Below are positions 33,245 through 45,544 of a stretch of 64,000 bases of DNA, piece after piece (positions within the stretch are counted from its first letter, which is position 1; the number at the start of each line of letters is the position of its first letter). The translations under genes were made by a program, and so were the position numbers. Under the pieces are notes generated by a model. That model was not told the DNA's origin. It was given only the letters and a program-made list of their open reading frames with translations, and did not search any database. This DNA is from Clonostachys chloroleuca (Eukaryota > Ascomycota > Sordariomycetes > Hypocreales > Bionectriaceae). The stretch is taken from positions 30,752,001-30,816,000 of the forward strand of contig JBANAY010000003.1 of NCBI GenBank assembly GCA_037952775.1, read 5' to 3'.

Positions 33245-35137
33245 CTACAAAACCTTGACCCTAGCAAATGGTTTTTGGGGCTGGCGGAATATTGCCTCGG
33301 ATGCCAGCATTGATCTTAGCTCCTGGGGTAATTCGAGGAACTCAAAGTTGAGTACTAACAGCACGACTGCGATACGAAATTCCATAGTTGCCAGCTTGCG
33401 CCCTGTCGCCGCCACAATTAGTCAGTAACACGGTAACTTACAGAAAGAAGAAGAACAGATAAATAGATCGATGGAAACAATCTTACCGAAACATCCCCGT
33501 GAGCCACCCCCAAATGCCAGTGACGGTACTGCATAAGGGTTGAACACTTCGTCATCTATTGTTTCGTCTTTAGTAAGCCACCTTGTAGGGTCAAATAGAC
33601 TGAGACTTGGAGTGGTAGTGTCCGACAAGCGATATCCATGCTTATCAATGGCTGCTTTGCTGCTCGGGCTGCGTTTTAGATCATCGACTGGTAGAAGCGG
33701 GTGATTGATATGAAGATTTAGGAGGACCTCTGCCCCCTTGGGTATCCTACAGCCTAAGACCTCTGTGTCTGTGACGGCTTGTCTAAGATTGCCCTTAGAC
33801 GTGCCGGCTAAGCGCAAGCTTTCTTCACAAACGGCATCGAGATAGGGGATATTGGTATCCAGGATCTGATCTAAGGATGGGGTTTTAGAATCGGGCAAAG
33901 CGGCTTCAAGTTCTGTGCGTAGGTCTTTCTGGACACTTGGGTAGAGTTCCATGAATCTAAGAAACCAGGCAAGCGAATTGGCTGTAGAATCGTGGCCCTA
34001 AACCAATGAAGCCACTGTCAGCGAATACAGGCGTGGTGTGGTCGTTTTCATGCCGTATAACCATGAGAAATTAAACGGGCTTGGACGTACCCCAACAAGC
34101 ATGATGAACATCTCGTCCAGCATATATTGGTCTTTGGTCGGGTCTGTTGGTGCTTCTCCCTTTTTCTTTGCCTCGAGAATCTGACGGCGAAGGACCAGAT
34201 CCATCATGCAGGTATCAAAAGCATCATCCTCGAGCGCCCCGGCCTGCAGACGCTCGTATCGTTGCACGGAATCCCTCATCGCTTGGCTAATCTTGGAACT
34301 GATCGTGCTCCGGAACCTCCGGTAGCGTGGAGTGTATGTTTCTAACTTCTGAGCCCACGTAGGCATGGGTGTTCTCGCGTTCTTTGCAATGGCACGCTCA
34401 ACATAGGCCACCTCGTCTTTGATAGCAGCGCTAGGCGGAGCATTCATCTTGATCCCATCTTCGCCTTTACCGCTGGCGATTTGCTGCTTCAACTTCTCGA
34501 TCTCAAAGCTCATGATTCCCGACTCATTTCCGACTAGAGAGGCCCAGATGACATCCAAGGTGGCATTTTTGAAGTCGTCAATGACACTGAACGGCTTGTC
34601 CTCGTAAATAGAGGATGCCTTGATCTGCCATAATTCAAGTACTTCCAGCATGGCGGTGTAGATTTTCGGTCCGGCAGCCTTCCGGAGGAAATCGACCTTC
34701 ATCACGTCGGCCCATAGGCGCTTTTGCTCTTTTAATTTGGGAGTGGTAAACTGGCTCAGAGATCCATGGGGGAACATGGGCTCGAAAATTTGCACGGCCA
34801 TGGGCGACTTGTCGAACTCCTTCTGCCGGCGCACGACGATATTCTCAACCTCAATAGGATCATCAATCGTGATCAACGGCCTCGCAAACCCTGGGAACAA
34901 AACCTGGGCGATGGGCGTGCCGAGCTTCTGGGTGGAGATGGCGAACATGGAGTTGGTCGCCTCATCCGTTAGTTTCATCGCCTCCATCAAATGCGGTATG
35001 TCTCCGCTGATGCGTTGTGCTGAAGCCTCAACAAAGGGAATGCCTGGATATGGCTTTGGGTAGAGCTTTCGCCAGATGCAAATGACGGCGACTGCGGAGG
35101 CGCCAATGACGAAGGTGCGCAGCATTGTAGCGTCCAT
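33245..35137 (-). CDS. Cytochrome P450 monooxygenase
   Basis: Three exons: 34091-35137, 33487-33997 and 33245-33402, introns 33998-34090 and 33403-33486. The product of about 570 aa has an N-terminal membrane anchor (MLRTFVIGASAVAVICIW), then KPYPGIPFVE; the I-helix MLVGGHDSTANSLAW formed across the first junction (Ser in place of the usual second Thr of AGxDTT); the K-helix EESLRL; and the heme-binding FGGGSRGCFGRKLA formed across the second junction, with Cys as iron ligand. The tail ends FARVKVL. It would be an ER-anchored class II monooxygenase. The family number cannot be set; the substrate is unknown. Same strand as the amidohydrolase and permease. Confidence 0.93.
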
Positions 35138-38100
35138 CCTGGCATAAACCGTCTATGAGTCCTCGGTAGTACTATGTAGGTGGCTCGAACTGTTGATGGT
35201 TTCCATCAACGATCTGGCCATCTGCAACGCGAAAATATCCGCGCAACGAGTTGCTGGTGTCAGCATTGAAATTATAGAGAGGAGGGCGAACCTTGAAAGT
35301 GCCGCGAACCTTGAAAGGACCCGGACTTCAGCAAACGCCAACGTCTAGCGAGCCAAGGATTTGTTACCAATTTAGCATCTGTGCTGGTCCACGTTTCCCT
35401 ATTGGCTCTTAGCGGTGCTCTTAGCGGAAACCAATACGCAATTAGCAGTTGTTGTTCTGTCAGCATGTCAGCTTACCCCTGGGAGATGAGTAAAATAGTG
35501 CTGCCAAGCACATTGGATGAATTATCACTTAGATACAGTGACGGATCTTACCGTCTTCTCAATCATCCAATGACAGTCCCAGTTTAAACCTGATTGTCTC
35601 AGTTACAATCCAGTTCTAAGCCGTTGCCTTGGTTATAACTGAACAATACCATAAAATCAGCTCATTTATACCTTGCTAGCTTTCTCATCCAGTCTAACCT
35701 ACCAGGTCTGCTTTCCTGTTACGAATAGTATAAGAGAAATACGACCATAACTTATAAACGACAGTCTCATCCATCGTGTTTCTCAGGGCCTCTCGGAAGT
35801 TCAATCTACAAACTCAGCTATCAATATCAATATATGCGCATCTAGAGCATTCCACGAGCTCACCCGTCAAAGTCATGGGTACCAACTCCCAGGGTTAGCA
35901 CTGTCAGTGCACGTCCTACTCACAAATTTCCTTCTTGTACATTTGAATAGGCCAACAAGATACTATACATAACACTATAACGCTACGGCCCGCTTCCGAC
36001 CAGCCAAATCCCCACCGAGCCCCATCCTGACATCCTCCAAGACTATCTATTTCAAATTTCACTTCTCAGGACGAGGATCACGTTTCGATACTCGCCAATA
36101 TTTCAAACCTATGGAATACATACCCTAGTATTCCCAGACATAGATGCCAGAAAATGGACAAGAGAAAACTTCGGCGAAGATGAGATTGCCGCTCCAACTA
36201 CGGCAGTCATTCCTCATGGCGCGTCGTGCATCCTCATCCCATAAATCAACCCAAAGTGGACGGCATACCTCGGGAAGCTTTTGTTCCAAGCAGAACTGAA
36301 TATCGACGATGGCGCTCAAGTTGTGGTTTTACCCGGTGGCGTGAGGCTAATGCCTTTCTCACAAGTTTCCTTGATGTGATGCCATTACCTAAACTATTCC
36401 AAATATTGGGTAAACAGATTCATGATGCCGTCGAAGCGAGTCCCATTCGTAAGGGGGAGGAGAAGAGTAAGCACTACACGATGCGTGTTCTCGATAGTTC
36501 AACGCAACGCCAGCATGCCATCGATTCTCAGGCTCAATTTGATTTAGCAAATGGGACGCATAAAGCGCTAGACATAATTGACATGGTACCAGTTGTGGAG
36601 ACAAAACAGAGAAACTACGGCAGGCGGCAGGCAAATATGATGGCATGATGATAGATCATAGGTTAGACAACCCAACGTTGAGAGTTTTAGCAAGGATCCC
36701 TTCCTTGCCAGCAAGTTTGATGACGGTACATGTGATAGTTTCCTGCAGCTACTTCGTTTGTGTCACACCGTAACATAAGTTAGTCAACGAATTGGAAACT
36801 GAGCCTATGTTCATTAGCACACCGCTGCGAGCGTCTGTGTTTCCACCTGCAATCCCTCCTGGTTCTGGTGCAAACACGGTAGTAAAGCCCCAGATCTACT
36901 AATACATCCTGTCACAGTCCACGTATTGCTCCCTAAAGTCGATATTGATAGTAATCGATATTTAGAAACATTGACTATTAAGACTCTCATTTGTCGAGTT
37001 TAGGGCGATAAAGAGCTCTGAAACCCGCTAAGGGCTTGCGCGTAAAGGCCACCAAGGCATGATAACTGTCTGTAGCTCGGTTAATTCGAGGGCATAGAAG
37101 CCACTTCGTCATAGATAATAGGGACTGGGAACGCGGTTGGACGCGATGATCGGTAAGTCTAGTCCGTGGGGTTGTCTCGGATATGCAACATGACTGTTGA
37201 ACTCCATGAACTAAGCTCTATCAACCAGGACAGAGGCTTGAGAGGGTATCTCGTAAGATGCGGGGGATGATGTGGCGGCTGACGGGCGCTCTGGGCTGCC
37301 AGCAGCTGAGCCTCATGGCCAATCACCATTTCCCGGGGAGCTCCGTGCCATAATGATAACTGACAGCTGCATGCCTGGTGGCTCGGAACCACCACATCCC
37401 GCAAAGGTGGATTCAAGAAGCTGAACGGCCGAAGTATTCCGTGGTGCCCAAACTTATCATACAGTAAACGCTCTAATATCATCGATCGATAAATCACACA
37501 GCTTACGCCGAACACATATTAGTAATATGTATATTTTAGCATAGGTTTCATCTTATTAATCTACATAGATGTTGTGGCTAACCCAGTCGCCTGTCTACAA
37601 TTACCGTGGGTTTATTCACTCCCAGAGAGAGCCTGGACTAAGTTTTAGCTGCCATGCCATTCACTCTGGCATTATATGGGGCAAATTCCGTTGTTGGTCA
37701 ACAAGTTCAAAGCGAGTATTGGCTGTGGGGTAGCTGGGATTGGGTTACATATCTGCATTGCAGGTGACGGACCATCGAGTCCGCGAGGCGTCGACTAACT
37801 CGACTACGGTGTGATATAACGCAAGGAGCTGCAGAGAGTTGGTATTGAACTTTTTCTAACGTAGTCAGTGTGCATCCGCATGTCTATATGGCTTCCTCAT
37901 CAAGGCATCCCAACACCGCATTTGACAACCGCCTATTGAGGTCGTGACTAGCTGAAAAAAAATGTCATGTGGCTTCATCAAGCGTATTATCCATCGAGAT
38001 TGATGATACCAACCGGCCACCTGGAGTGCTTGATAGGATCATAGATTTGTGCTTTACGTAAATGGATTTAATATCGTAAGAGGCAGAGAGAAAGGATATA

Positions 38101-38280
38101 TCAAGCTCTAAATATGTATATAAAGTCTTTCTGGTCCCAGAAACCTTCTTATATTAGGATAACTTCTCATCTTGCTCCCAAACTTCTCATATCAGGATAG
38201 CTTTTCATCTTCGCTCTTACTCTTACAACAAACTGTTACTAGCCCATACTGCACATTCACAACTTCTTTCTACACCCAAC
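35138..38280. other. Long gene-poor stretch
   Basis: About 3.1 kb without a supported gene. A plus-strand open stretch at 36022-36240 (contains GEDEIAAPTTAVIPHG) and a 140-codon frame at 36226-36648 have protein-like composition but no recognisable family and no consistent splicing; they may be relics. The right end holds the hydrophobin promoter. Confidence 0.4.
38114..38280 (+). promoter_or_regulatory. Hydrophobin promoter: TATA box and 5'-UTR repeat
   Basis: A TATATAAAG box lies at about 38117-38125, about 160 bp before the start codon. Between it and the ATG, an imperfect duplication of about 37 bp (cores ATATTAGGATAACTTCTCAT and ATATCAGGATAGCTTTTCAT) occupies 38149-38215, probably within the pyrimidine-rich leader. 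Confidence 0.55.
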
Positions 38281-38623
38281 ATGAAGTTCACCACTGCTCT
38301 CTCCGTCATCGCCCTGGCCGCCACTACTGCTGCCACTCCTGTCGAGGTTGAGGCCCGCACCGGTGGCGGCGGCGGCGGCGGCAATACTCCTACTTGCGAC
38401 AGCAATCAGCATCAGGTCTGCTGCGCAAGTATCATTGGCGTGCAGTGCCTCGTTGATATCCTCGGAGGCAATTGTAATGGCGGTACCTATTGCTGCAGCG
38501 CCGGAGGGGCTTCGGTAAACTACCACCCATTTCCAACGTATTCCACGAGGGATTTCATTAATCTTTTTATTCTAGGGTGCCTTGATCAACATTAATGCAC
38601 TTAACTGCGTTAAAATCCTCTAA
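38281..38623 (+). CDS. Hydrophobin, short variant (93 aa)
   Basis: Exon 1 is 38281-38514 and exon 2 is 38576-38623; the 61-nt intron (GTAAAC..TTCTAG) joins in phase 0. Signal peptide MKFTTALSVIALAATTAATP, then a poly-Gly stretch of seven residues, then eight cysteines in hydrophobin order: C-x6-CC-x7-C-x8-C-x5-CC-x16-C-x4. Exon 2 supplies GALININALNC and the final KIL, so the eighth Cys is only present after splicing. Hydrophobins coat aerial hyphae and spores and self-assemble at air-water surfaces. The short C3-C4 loop (7 residues) fits neither textbook class I (longer) nor class II (11), so it belongs to the intermediate short type. Confidence 0.9.
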
Positions 38624-38936
38624 AGTATCGACTGCAGCCTGATTAAAGGAATTCAACCAAAGTAATAAGGTTACTTCTGGTGATAACGGATTGGTCGGCT
38701 ATGGAAGCGCTGTGGAATGGTCTTCTTGTCGCTTGATTTACTTTCTTTTGCTTCCTCAAACTACGCCGGCTCTCTGGCCAGTCAACACATCGTAGTTTTT
38801 ATACCACCTAGAAAAGACGTGATAGGAAAATGGAATAATTTGCGTGGCATGTCTTCTAATTATCCCAATTTGTGAGCTGTTCATTATCCGGACTCTTGTA
38901 AATTTCATTGATGCAGTATGAAAATGTTCTACCCTA
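38624..38936. other. Hydrophobin 3' flank to transposon edge
   Basis: About 310 bp, no gene seen. Confidence 0.5.
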
Positions 38937-38938
38937 TA

Positions 38939-38980
38939 AGTCGAGTGGGGGGAAGTGGCCCGGGGGTAGAAGTGGCCCAC
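38939..38980 (+). repeat. Left 42-bp terminal inverted repeat
   Basis: GC-rich, identical base for base to the reverse complement of 46379-46420; preceded by TA. Confidence 0.97.
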
Positions 38981-40099
38981 CTAATTTTTGGCCTGTACGT
39001 CTACCCTAAGTCATATATATTATAATAAAAATAATAATAAAAGCTTTAATTCGTGTTTTACGAGCAAAATAGCTATATATTCAGAATTAGAAATTAATTC
39101 TGCGATTAATAATATACTTACCAGTTTATCTATATATATTACTGTAAAGAAATAGGTAATTCCTTATATAACGCTTAGATAATAATTAGAAGATAGCTTA
39201 ATATATGTATAAGCGTATAAATACTAATAATACCTCTCGAAGGCGGAAGAAGAGAGAGTCAGAAGATAGATTATATCTTAAGAATTACTGGGATATATAC
39301 CTATATATTAACAGCTTTAATATATTACTTCCCAGATCCTTCAAGGTTAGAAGGATCTCGAGCCTCTCAGCAGGTCCTGGGTTAACTAGTTTCTTAGCTG
39401 TTAGGAGGGCCTAGGAGTTAAGATTAGAAAGTAAATAGTATTAGCTAGGCTTAATAGAGCTAATCCTGAGAATATTAATAGGTTCTTTAATAACTATAAC
39501 TTAATCTCTTAGATTAAACTAGAGAATATATAGAATACTGATAAGGCTGGTATTATAGAGGGATATAATCTTAATAGCCTTATTATTAGCTCTGATAAAG
39601 GAAGCTGTAAGTATATAGTTCTTAAAGGGAACTAAGAGAGAGCTTAGATTATACTTATTAAGGCTATTTCCACTATTAGAGAGATCCTAACTCCTTATAT
39701 TATATTTAAAGATAAAGTAGTATAGTAATAGTAGTTTAAAGATAACTTTAATAAGAAGTAGCTATTTATAATATTATAAAATAGATAGATTAGTAATACC
39801 CTTATACTTAAGTAGCTTTAATAAGTATTTATTTTAGAAACTTTTTAAAGGTTAAGGTCTCTAGTATAGGGTAGACTAGTTATAGGGTAAGCTGGGTCTG
39901 GGGTAGATAAAGCCTATAGGGTAGGCTCTGAACTACTAGAGAAGGATTATTCGAAAAGGCATAGTAGAAGATACAGGCTCTATAAGAGAAAATAAAGCTC
40001 TATTAGCTACAGGGTAGCTAAGAAAGATAGACTGTAGGGTAGATAAAAGAGTATATTGGTAACTTATAGAATCTCTATCTAGCAGGGAGGAAGCCCTGT

Positions 40100-40450
40100 A
40101 CTTATAGGTATTTCCAGACTGTAAGGGCCCTGAAGATAATATATTGCCTTCTGTAATACAGGCTCGTAACCGCTATAAGGTTCTCGTACAGAGGGATATA
40201 AGACTGCTAATACAAATACTACAGCGGATACGAAGTCCGCTAATACAGCTGCTATAGTGGTTATGAGGTTCACTAAACTAAGTGCTAAGGTTCTCGTACA
40301 GCGGACACGAGGTCCGCTAATACAAGCGCTGCAGCGGATATGAAGTCCGCTAATGCAGCTGCTTCAGTGTAATACGGGATCGCTAGCACGGACGCCACAG
40401 CAGCCATTACAGCGGTTGTGACCGCTAATGCAATTACCCCAACGGGCAGC
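40100..40450. repeat. Minisatellite inside the DNA transposon
   Basis: Imperfect units such as GCAGCGGATATGAAGTCCGC and ACAGCGGACACGAGGTCCGC followed by TAATRCA recur about every 30 bp. Each unit is a short palindrome-like hairpin (GCGGAY..RTCCGC). It is GC-rich compared with its TA-rich surroundings. Confidence 0.6.
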
Positions 40451-41546
40451 CACAGTGGGTTGGGCCAGTAGCTTCAGAGGGCTTCCAGCTTTGGAAAGCC
40501 CTAAGTTAGTTATTTTATTCCCCCTTACCCTATACCAATCTGAGATTATTTGATCAACTGATATAGGGTAATCTGGATCTACCCTATAGTCTATAGGGTA
40601 AATCTCAACAGAAACTACTCCTGCTAATCCCTCCAAGGCTCAGCTGCTGATAGTTAATAGCTATAGCTTATATATAATACTGGAATTTATATAGGAATAC
40701 TTCTAAAATAATATCTTCCTTCTCTTCTTACCTGTATATACCTTATATATCTTATAGTCGCTCAACTTAGATATATTTTCTATACTAAAAGCAGCCTATT
40801 AAAGATATCTAGAGTAGCTTAATAAAATACTTAATTTAACTATAATTAGAAAGGCTAACTTCTTCGAATATTATACTAAAGCTTATAAGGAGGCTCTAAT
40901 AGTAAAGAATATTAAATCAGGATTTCAGGCTATAGGAATTGTTGAATTGAGAGACTATAGCCACTATAAGTTAGTGACCGTATCGCTATAAGTTAGCGGT
41001 TGCAACCACTAACCTCTAGCGGTCGCAACTACTAACTGTTAGCGATCGCTATCCTCTGTAACAGCTAGCCAATAGCGATTGAGACCGCTATCCGATAGCG
41101 ACTACGATCACTAGCCAATAGCGGTTGCAGCCACTGTGGGTCAGTGGCTACAGGCCGCTATGACCGCTACGGCTTAGCGGGCTCCAGTTCCTCTTTAGGG
41201 CTAGGAGCGTCAGCAGCGTTATTTATAGGTTATTAGGCTATATTAGCCTAAATAAGGGTCTAGAAAATTCAGGAAAAATCTGAGTAACTTCTAGTAGCCT
41301 AACCTATACCTAAGCTACCCTATAACTAACCTACCCTAGACTAGATCTTAGATCTTAGATATCTCCTTCAGCTTTAAAGATAAGATATCTAATATCTATA
41401 CTCAACTGATCAGCTTAACTAGCTCTTTCAGATAAAAGTAGGTCTTAAAAAGGTTATATATATCCGTCTTATAGTTTGGTAGTTATAAGTTGATTTTTTA
41501 GATTTCCTATAGTAATAAATTTTATAGAAAATTAAAAGTAGCCCGG

Positions 41547-41815
41547 TATTATAAATTTAACCAATATATACTATTATATATAGACCCTACTTTTTCTCTC
41601 TAATTATATCTAGATTATTTAGATCTTATAATAATCCTTATAATCCTTAACCTAGGATTATTACTAAGCCTTAATAATCCCCTAGTATATATATATATTT
41701 ATTTTACTAGATAGAATACTCTTTCAGATAGTTATTAATAATATTATCTATATATCTATTATTACTAGCTCTATAATACTTATATATTAATAGTAACTTA
41801 TATTATATAATCTAT
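41547..41815 (+). repeat. 5' LTR of gypsy element, truncated
   Basis: Matches 45181-45450; starts TATTATAAAT (TG to TA at the end, as RIP would give). Homology ends about 41815, where RNase H sequence begins soon after. Confidence 0.8.
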
Positions 41816-42133
41816 AAATCTATACTATAGATATTTAACTTAAATATAGAAGTAGAACTTAAAACTAATACTTCAGATTTTATAATTAGTATATAAATTA
41901 GCTAAAGGGATAATAAAGGAAAACTATACCCTATAGTATTCTACTTAAAGAAACTATATAGTATAGAACTTAACTACCTTATCTATAATAAGGAATTTAT
42001 AGCTATTATATATATATTCAAAGAATTTAAATACTACTATCTGGGAATATAATATAAGGTTAAGGTATATATAGACTATAAGAATATTCAGTATTTCACT
42101 ATAACTTAGTAACTTAATAGATAATAAATATAC

Positions 42134-42998
42134 TGTTGAAATTACAGTGGCCTATAAGGTGCATTAGGCCTTGAGACCGCTATAACTAGCAGCAGCAGAA
42201 AATTTAGCTTCTAACTTATAGTGAACACTCCTCTATAACTTAGTTAAATTTTATACTAGAAAGTTGGTTTATAGTATATTTTATAGTACAAAAGAATCTT
42301 ATTTTGGTGAGAGGAACCGGAAAAATATACTAATTTCTCTTATAGGTCTACCGACTAAAAACTACTCTAAAACCCGCTATAGCAGCTTCCCGGGCCACTT
42401 TTGATTTTCTGTAAAATTTATTACTATAGGAAATCTAAAAAATTAACTTATAACTACTAAACTATAAGACGGATATATATAACCTTTTTAAGACCCACTT
42501 TTATCTGAGAGAGCTAGTTAAGCTAATCAGTTAAGTATAGATATTAGATATCTTATCTTTAAAGCTGAAAGAGATATCTAAGATCTAAGGTCTAGTCTAG
42601 GGTAGGTTGGTTATAGGGTAGCTTGGGTATAGGTTAGGCTACTAGAAGTTACTCAGATTTTTTTCTTGAATTTTCTAGACCCTTATTTAGGCTAATATAG
42701 CCTAATAACCTATAAATAACGCTGCTGACGCTCCTAGCCCTAAAGAGGAACTGGAGCCCGCTAAGCCGTAGCGGCCATAGCGGCCTGTAGCCACTGACCC
42801 ACAGTGGCTGCAACCGCTATTGGCTAGTGATCGTAGTCGCTATCGGATAGCGGTCTCAATCGCTATTGGCTAGCTGTTACAGGGGATAGCGATCGCTAAC
42901 AGTTAGTGGTTGCGACCGCTAGAGGTTAGTGGTTGCAACCGCTAACTTATAGCGATACGGTCACTAACTTATAGTGGCTATAGTCTCTCAATTCAACA
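42134..42998 (+). mobile_element. Solo LTR, copy 2 (forward orientation), inside the gypsy pol
   Basis: An 865-bp unit starting TGTTGAAATTACAGTGG and ending TTCAACA, flanked by TATAC on both sides (42129-42133 and 42999-43003). It interrupts the gypsy RNase H/integrase region exactly after an LNRQQ-like motif. It is the same family as copy 1 but inverted, and better preserved: where copy 1 reads TAG or ATT, copy 2 often keeps CAG or ATC. Confidence 0.92.
42730..42985. repeat. Palindromic minisatellite inside the solo LTR
   Basis: Repeated units of the type AGCGGTTGCAACCGCTA, each close to self-complementary, in the 3' third of LTR copy 2; the inverse array is at 40950-41190 in copy 1. Confidence 0.65.
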
Positions 42999-45180
42999 TA
43001 TACTATACTGAATACTTATCTAAATTTAACTATAAAATTATATATTAAAAAGGATTAGAAAACAGATAAACTGATACTCTTAGCTGGAAATCTGAGTATA
43101 AATAAATAATCCTGAAAACTAATAGATAACTGTTTTTAATAAATAATAAAGGATATTTAGTATAATAAACTTTAGGTACTATACTAAGAGAAATAGTATA
43201 TACTAAAGTCTAGATAGAAGCTATACTAGATATAAAAATACTATAATAAGATATAAGAATAGTATTTATTAAAGAAATCTATAAGTACCTGCTCTTAGAA
43301 TATTAAGGAGTTAAGAAAATATTTAATAGGATAAGATAATATTATAATTACCCTGGTTTATAAAAAGATATATAAACTGCAATTTTAGAATATAATACTT
43401 ATATATAAATTAAATCTATAAGATATAAACTATATAGAGAACTTAAACTAGTCTTAGTATTAGAATAACTATAATAATTAATATCCTTTAATTATATTAT
43501 TAAGCTACTATTATTAATAGAACTTATAATAGGAGTATAATATAATAGTATCCTAGTTATTATTAATAGACTTATAAAGTATAAGTATTTTATTCTATAT
43601 AAGGAAGTAAGTTCTATAGAAGATCTTATATATTAATTCCTATAATATATAGTTAGTTACTATAGATTATCTAGAGAAATAATCTCAGATAGAGGAATAA
43701 CTTTTACCTCTAAATTTTAATAATCCTTTATAGTATAAATAGATACTAAGTATAAGCTTTTAATAGCTTACTACCTCTAGAGTAATAAGTAAATAGAATA
43801 CTTAAACTAAATATTAAAATAGAACTTATAAGTATATATTAATTATAAATAAGATAATTAGGTATAACTATTACCTATAGCTCAGATTATATATAACAGC
43901 TTAGTATAAGAATCTACCTAGCTTATACCTATATATATAAACTATAGCTATAAACTAGAATTCTAGAACTAATAAATACTTAATAGACTAGATATACCTG
44001 CTATTATACTTATAAAGGAAATATTATATTTATTATATATAGAAATAAAGATAGAATTAGAATTTATCTAAGAAAAAATAAAGAAATACTATAATAAAAT
44101 AAAATTAAAGAGATTAATTTTAAAGGAGAGAGATAAAGTCTACTTATTCTATAAAAATATTATAATAATATAACTAAGTAATAAATTAAACTATAAAAAG
44201 TTAGAACTATTTAAAATTAAGAATAAAAAATTAGATACTAACTATAAATAATTACTACTAGATATAATATATATCTATCTAGTTTTTTATATTTTATTAC
44301 TTAAAAAAGTACTAGAAAATACTCTAGACTAAGATTATCTAATTAAGATCTATAAAGAAGAATATAAGCTAGAAAAAATACTAAAAAAGGAAATTAGAAA
44401 TAGATAAATATTTTACTTTATTAAATAGAAGGGATATACTAATAATAATAATATCTAGGAACCTACTAAGTATCTAAAGAACTACTAGAAGCTTATCTAA
44501 TAGTATTACTAGGCCTAGAAATACCTATCCTAATAAACTAAAAAGGAGAAAGCTCTATACCCTCTTAAAGAAATACTAGATTAATCTTAATCTCTAAGAA
44601 AATAAGCTTAGATAAAGAAGTAACTTCTAAGGAAGAAATTACTTTATAAGCTACCTCTTCTATCTCCTTCTTCTTAATATACTTAAGCTCTTTAATACTA
44701 TTAATACTATAAGATACTACTTATATTATTTTATTAAACTATAATTTCTTTTATTAATAAAGATATTAAATTTTTATATCTATAAGCTAATACTACTCCT
44801 CTACTACCTTAAGCTCAGACTTAAGCTTTCTATACTAATTAGTAATCTAATATAGTTAGCTAGAAGTTAGATCCTAAGTATTATAATAGGCTTAATTATT
44901 TTTAATATAATAGAAATACCTTAATAAAGAACCTTTAGATTTAAAATATTTATAGCTATATACTTTATAGTAGCTATACTCTATCTTTATTATAAAAGGA
45001 TTAAGTAAGATAGTATTAATTAAAGAATTATACTAAATAGTCTTTTTATAAAGAGATTTCTATATATAGTTAGATATTATTCTAGGAAGTATAAAAGAAT
45101 AATAGGAGGAAGTTAGTATACTTACTAACTAGGCTATTAAATCTAGTCTTAAGAATATAACTAATAGGAAGGGGATATTA

Positions 45181-45544
45181 TATTATAAATTTAACTAATA
45201 TATACTATTATATATAGACCCTACTTTTTCTCTCTAATTATATCTGGATTATTTAGATTTTATAATAATCCTTATAATCCTTAATCTAGGATTATTACTA
45301 AGCCTTAATAATCCCCTAGTATATATATATATTTATTTTGCTAAATAAAATACTCTTTTAGATAGTTATTAATAATATTATCTATATATCTATTATTACT
45401 AGCTCTATAATACTTATATATTAACAGTAACTTATATTATACAGCCTAAGACAACCTGATTATACCACTCAGAATAATACTCTGATTAGTTCAACCCCGA
45501 CCTACCCTAGACCCCCGTCCAGTGTAAGTCATCCAACCGTCACA
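45181..45544 (+). repeat. 3' LTR of gypsy element
   Basis: Starts TATTATAAAT after a polypurine tract and ends CCGTCACA directly before the CCCGG duplication. Confidence 0.85.

Larger units (their letters stand above)
41547..45544 (+). mobile_element. Ty3/gypsy LTR retrotransposon, internally deleted and RIP-decayed
   Basis: Flanked by the 5-bp duplication CCCGG (41542-41546 and 45545-45549). The 3' LTR is 45181-45544 (364 bp) ending TCACA, preceded by a polypurine tract (AGGAAGGGG). The 5' LTR copy 41547-41815 matches its first about 270 bp with only transition differences, then stops: the LTR end, gag, protease and most reverse transcriptase are missing. Remaining pol order: RNase H (with stops read through, KLYPIVFYLKKLYSIELNY, YNKEFIAIIYIFKEF and VYIDYKNIQYFT at about 41925-42115), the solo LTR insertion at 42134, then IIYQKGLENRQTDTLSW (43025-43080) and integrase-like sequence to about 44300. 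All frames are stop-ridden, so it is inactive. Confidence 0.88.

Noticed and set aside
36022..36648. Open stretches with protein-like composition (GEDEIAAPTTAVIPHG)
   Set aside because: No start codon, no consistent intron, no family; cannot be supported as a gene.
40100..40450. Regular repeats that could suggest a CRISPR-like array
   Set aside because: Eukaryotic context, imperfect palindromic units, no unique spacers of fixed length; it is a minisatellite within a transposon.
40940..42998. Read at first as a single foldback transposon with arms of about 610 bp
   Set aside because: The separate duplications GGAAT, CCCGG and TATAC and the TG..CA ends show two independent solo LTRs in opposite orientation around a gypsy insertion.
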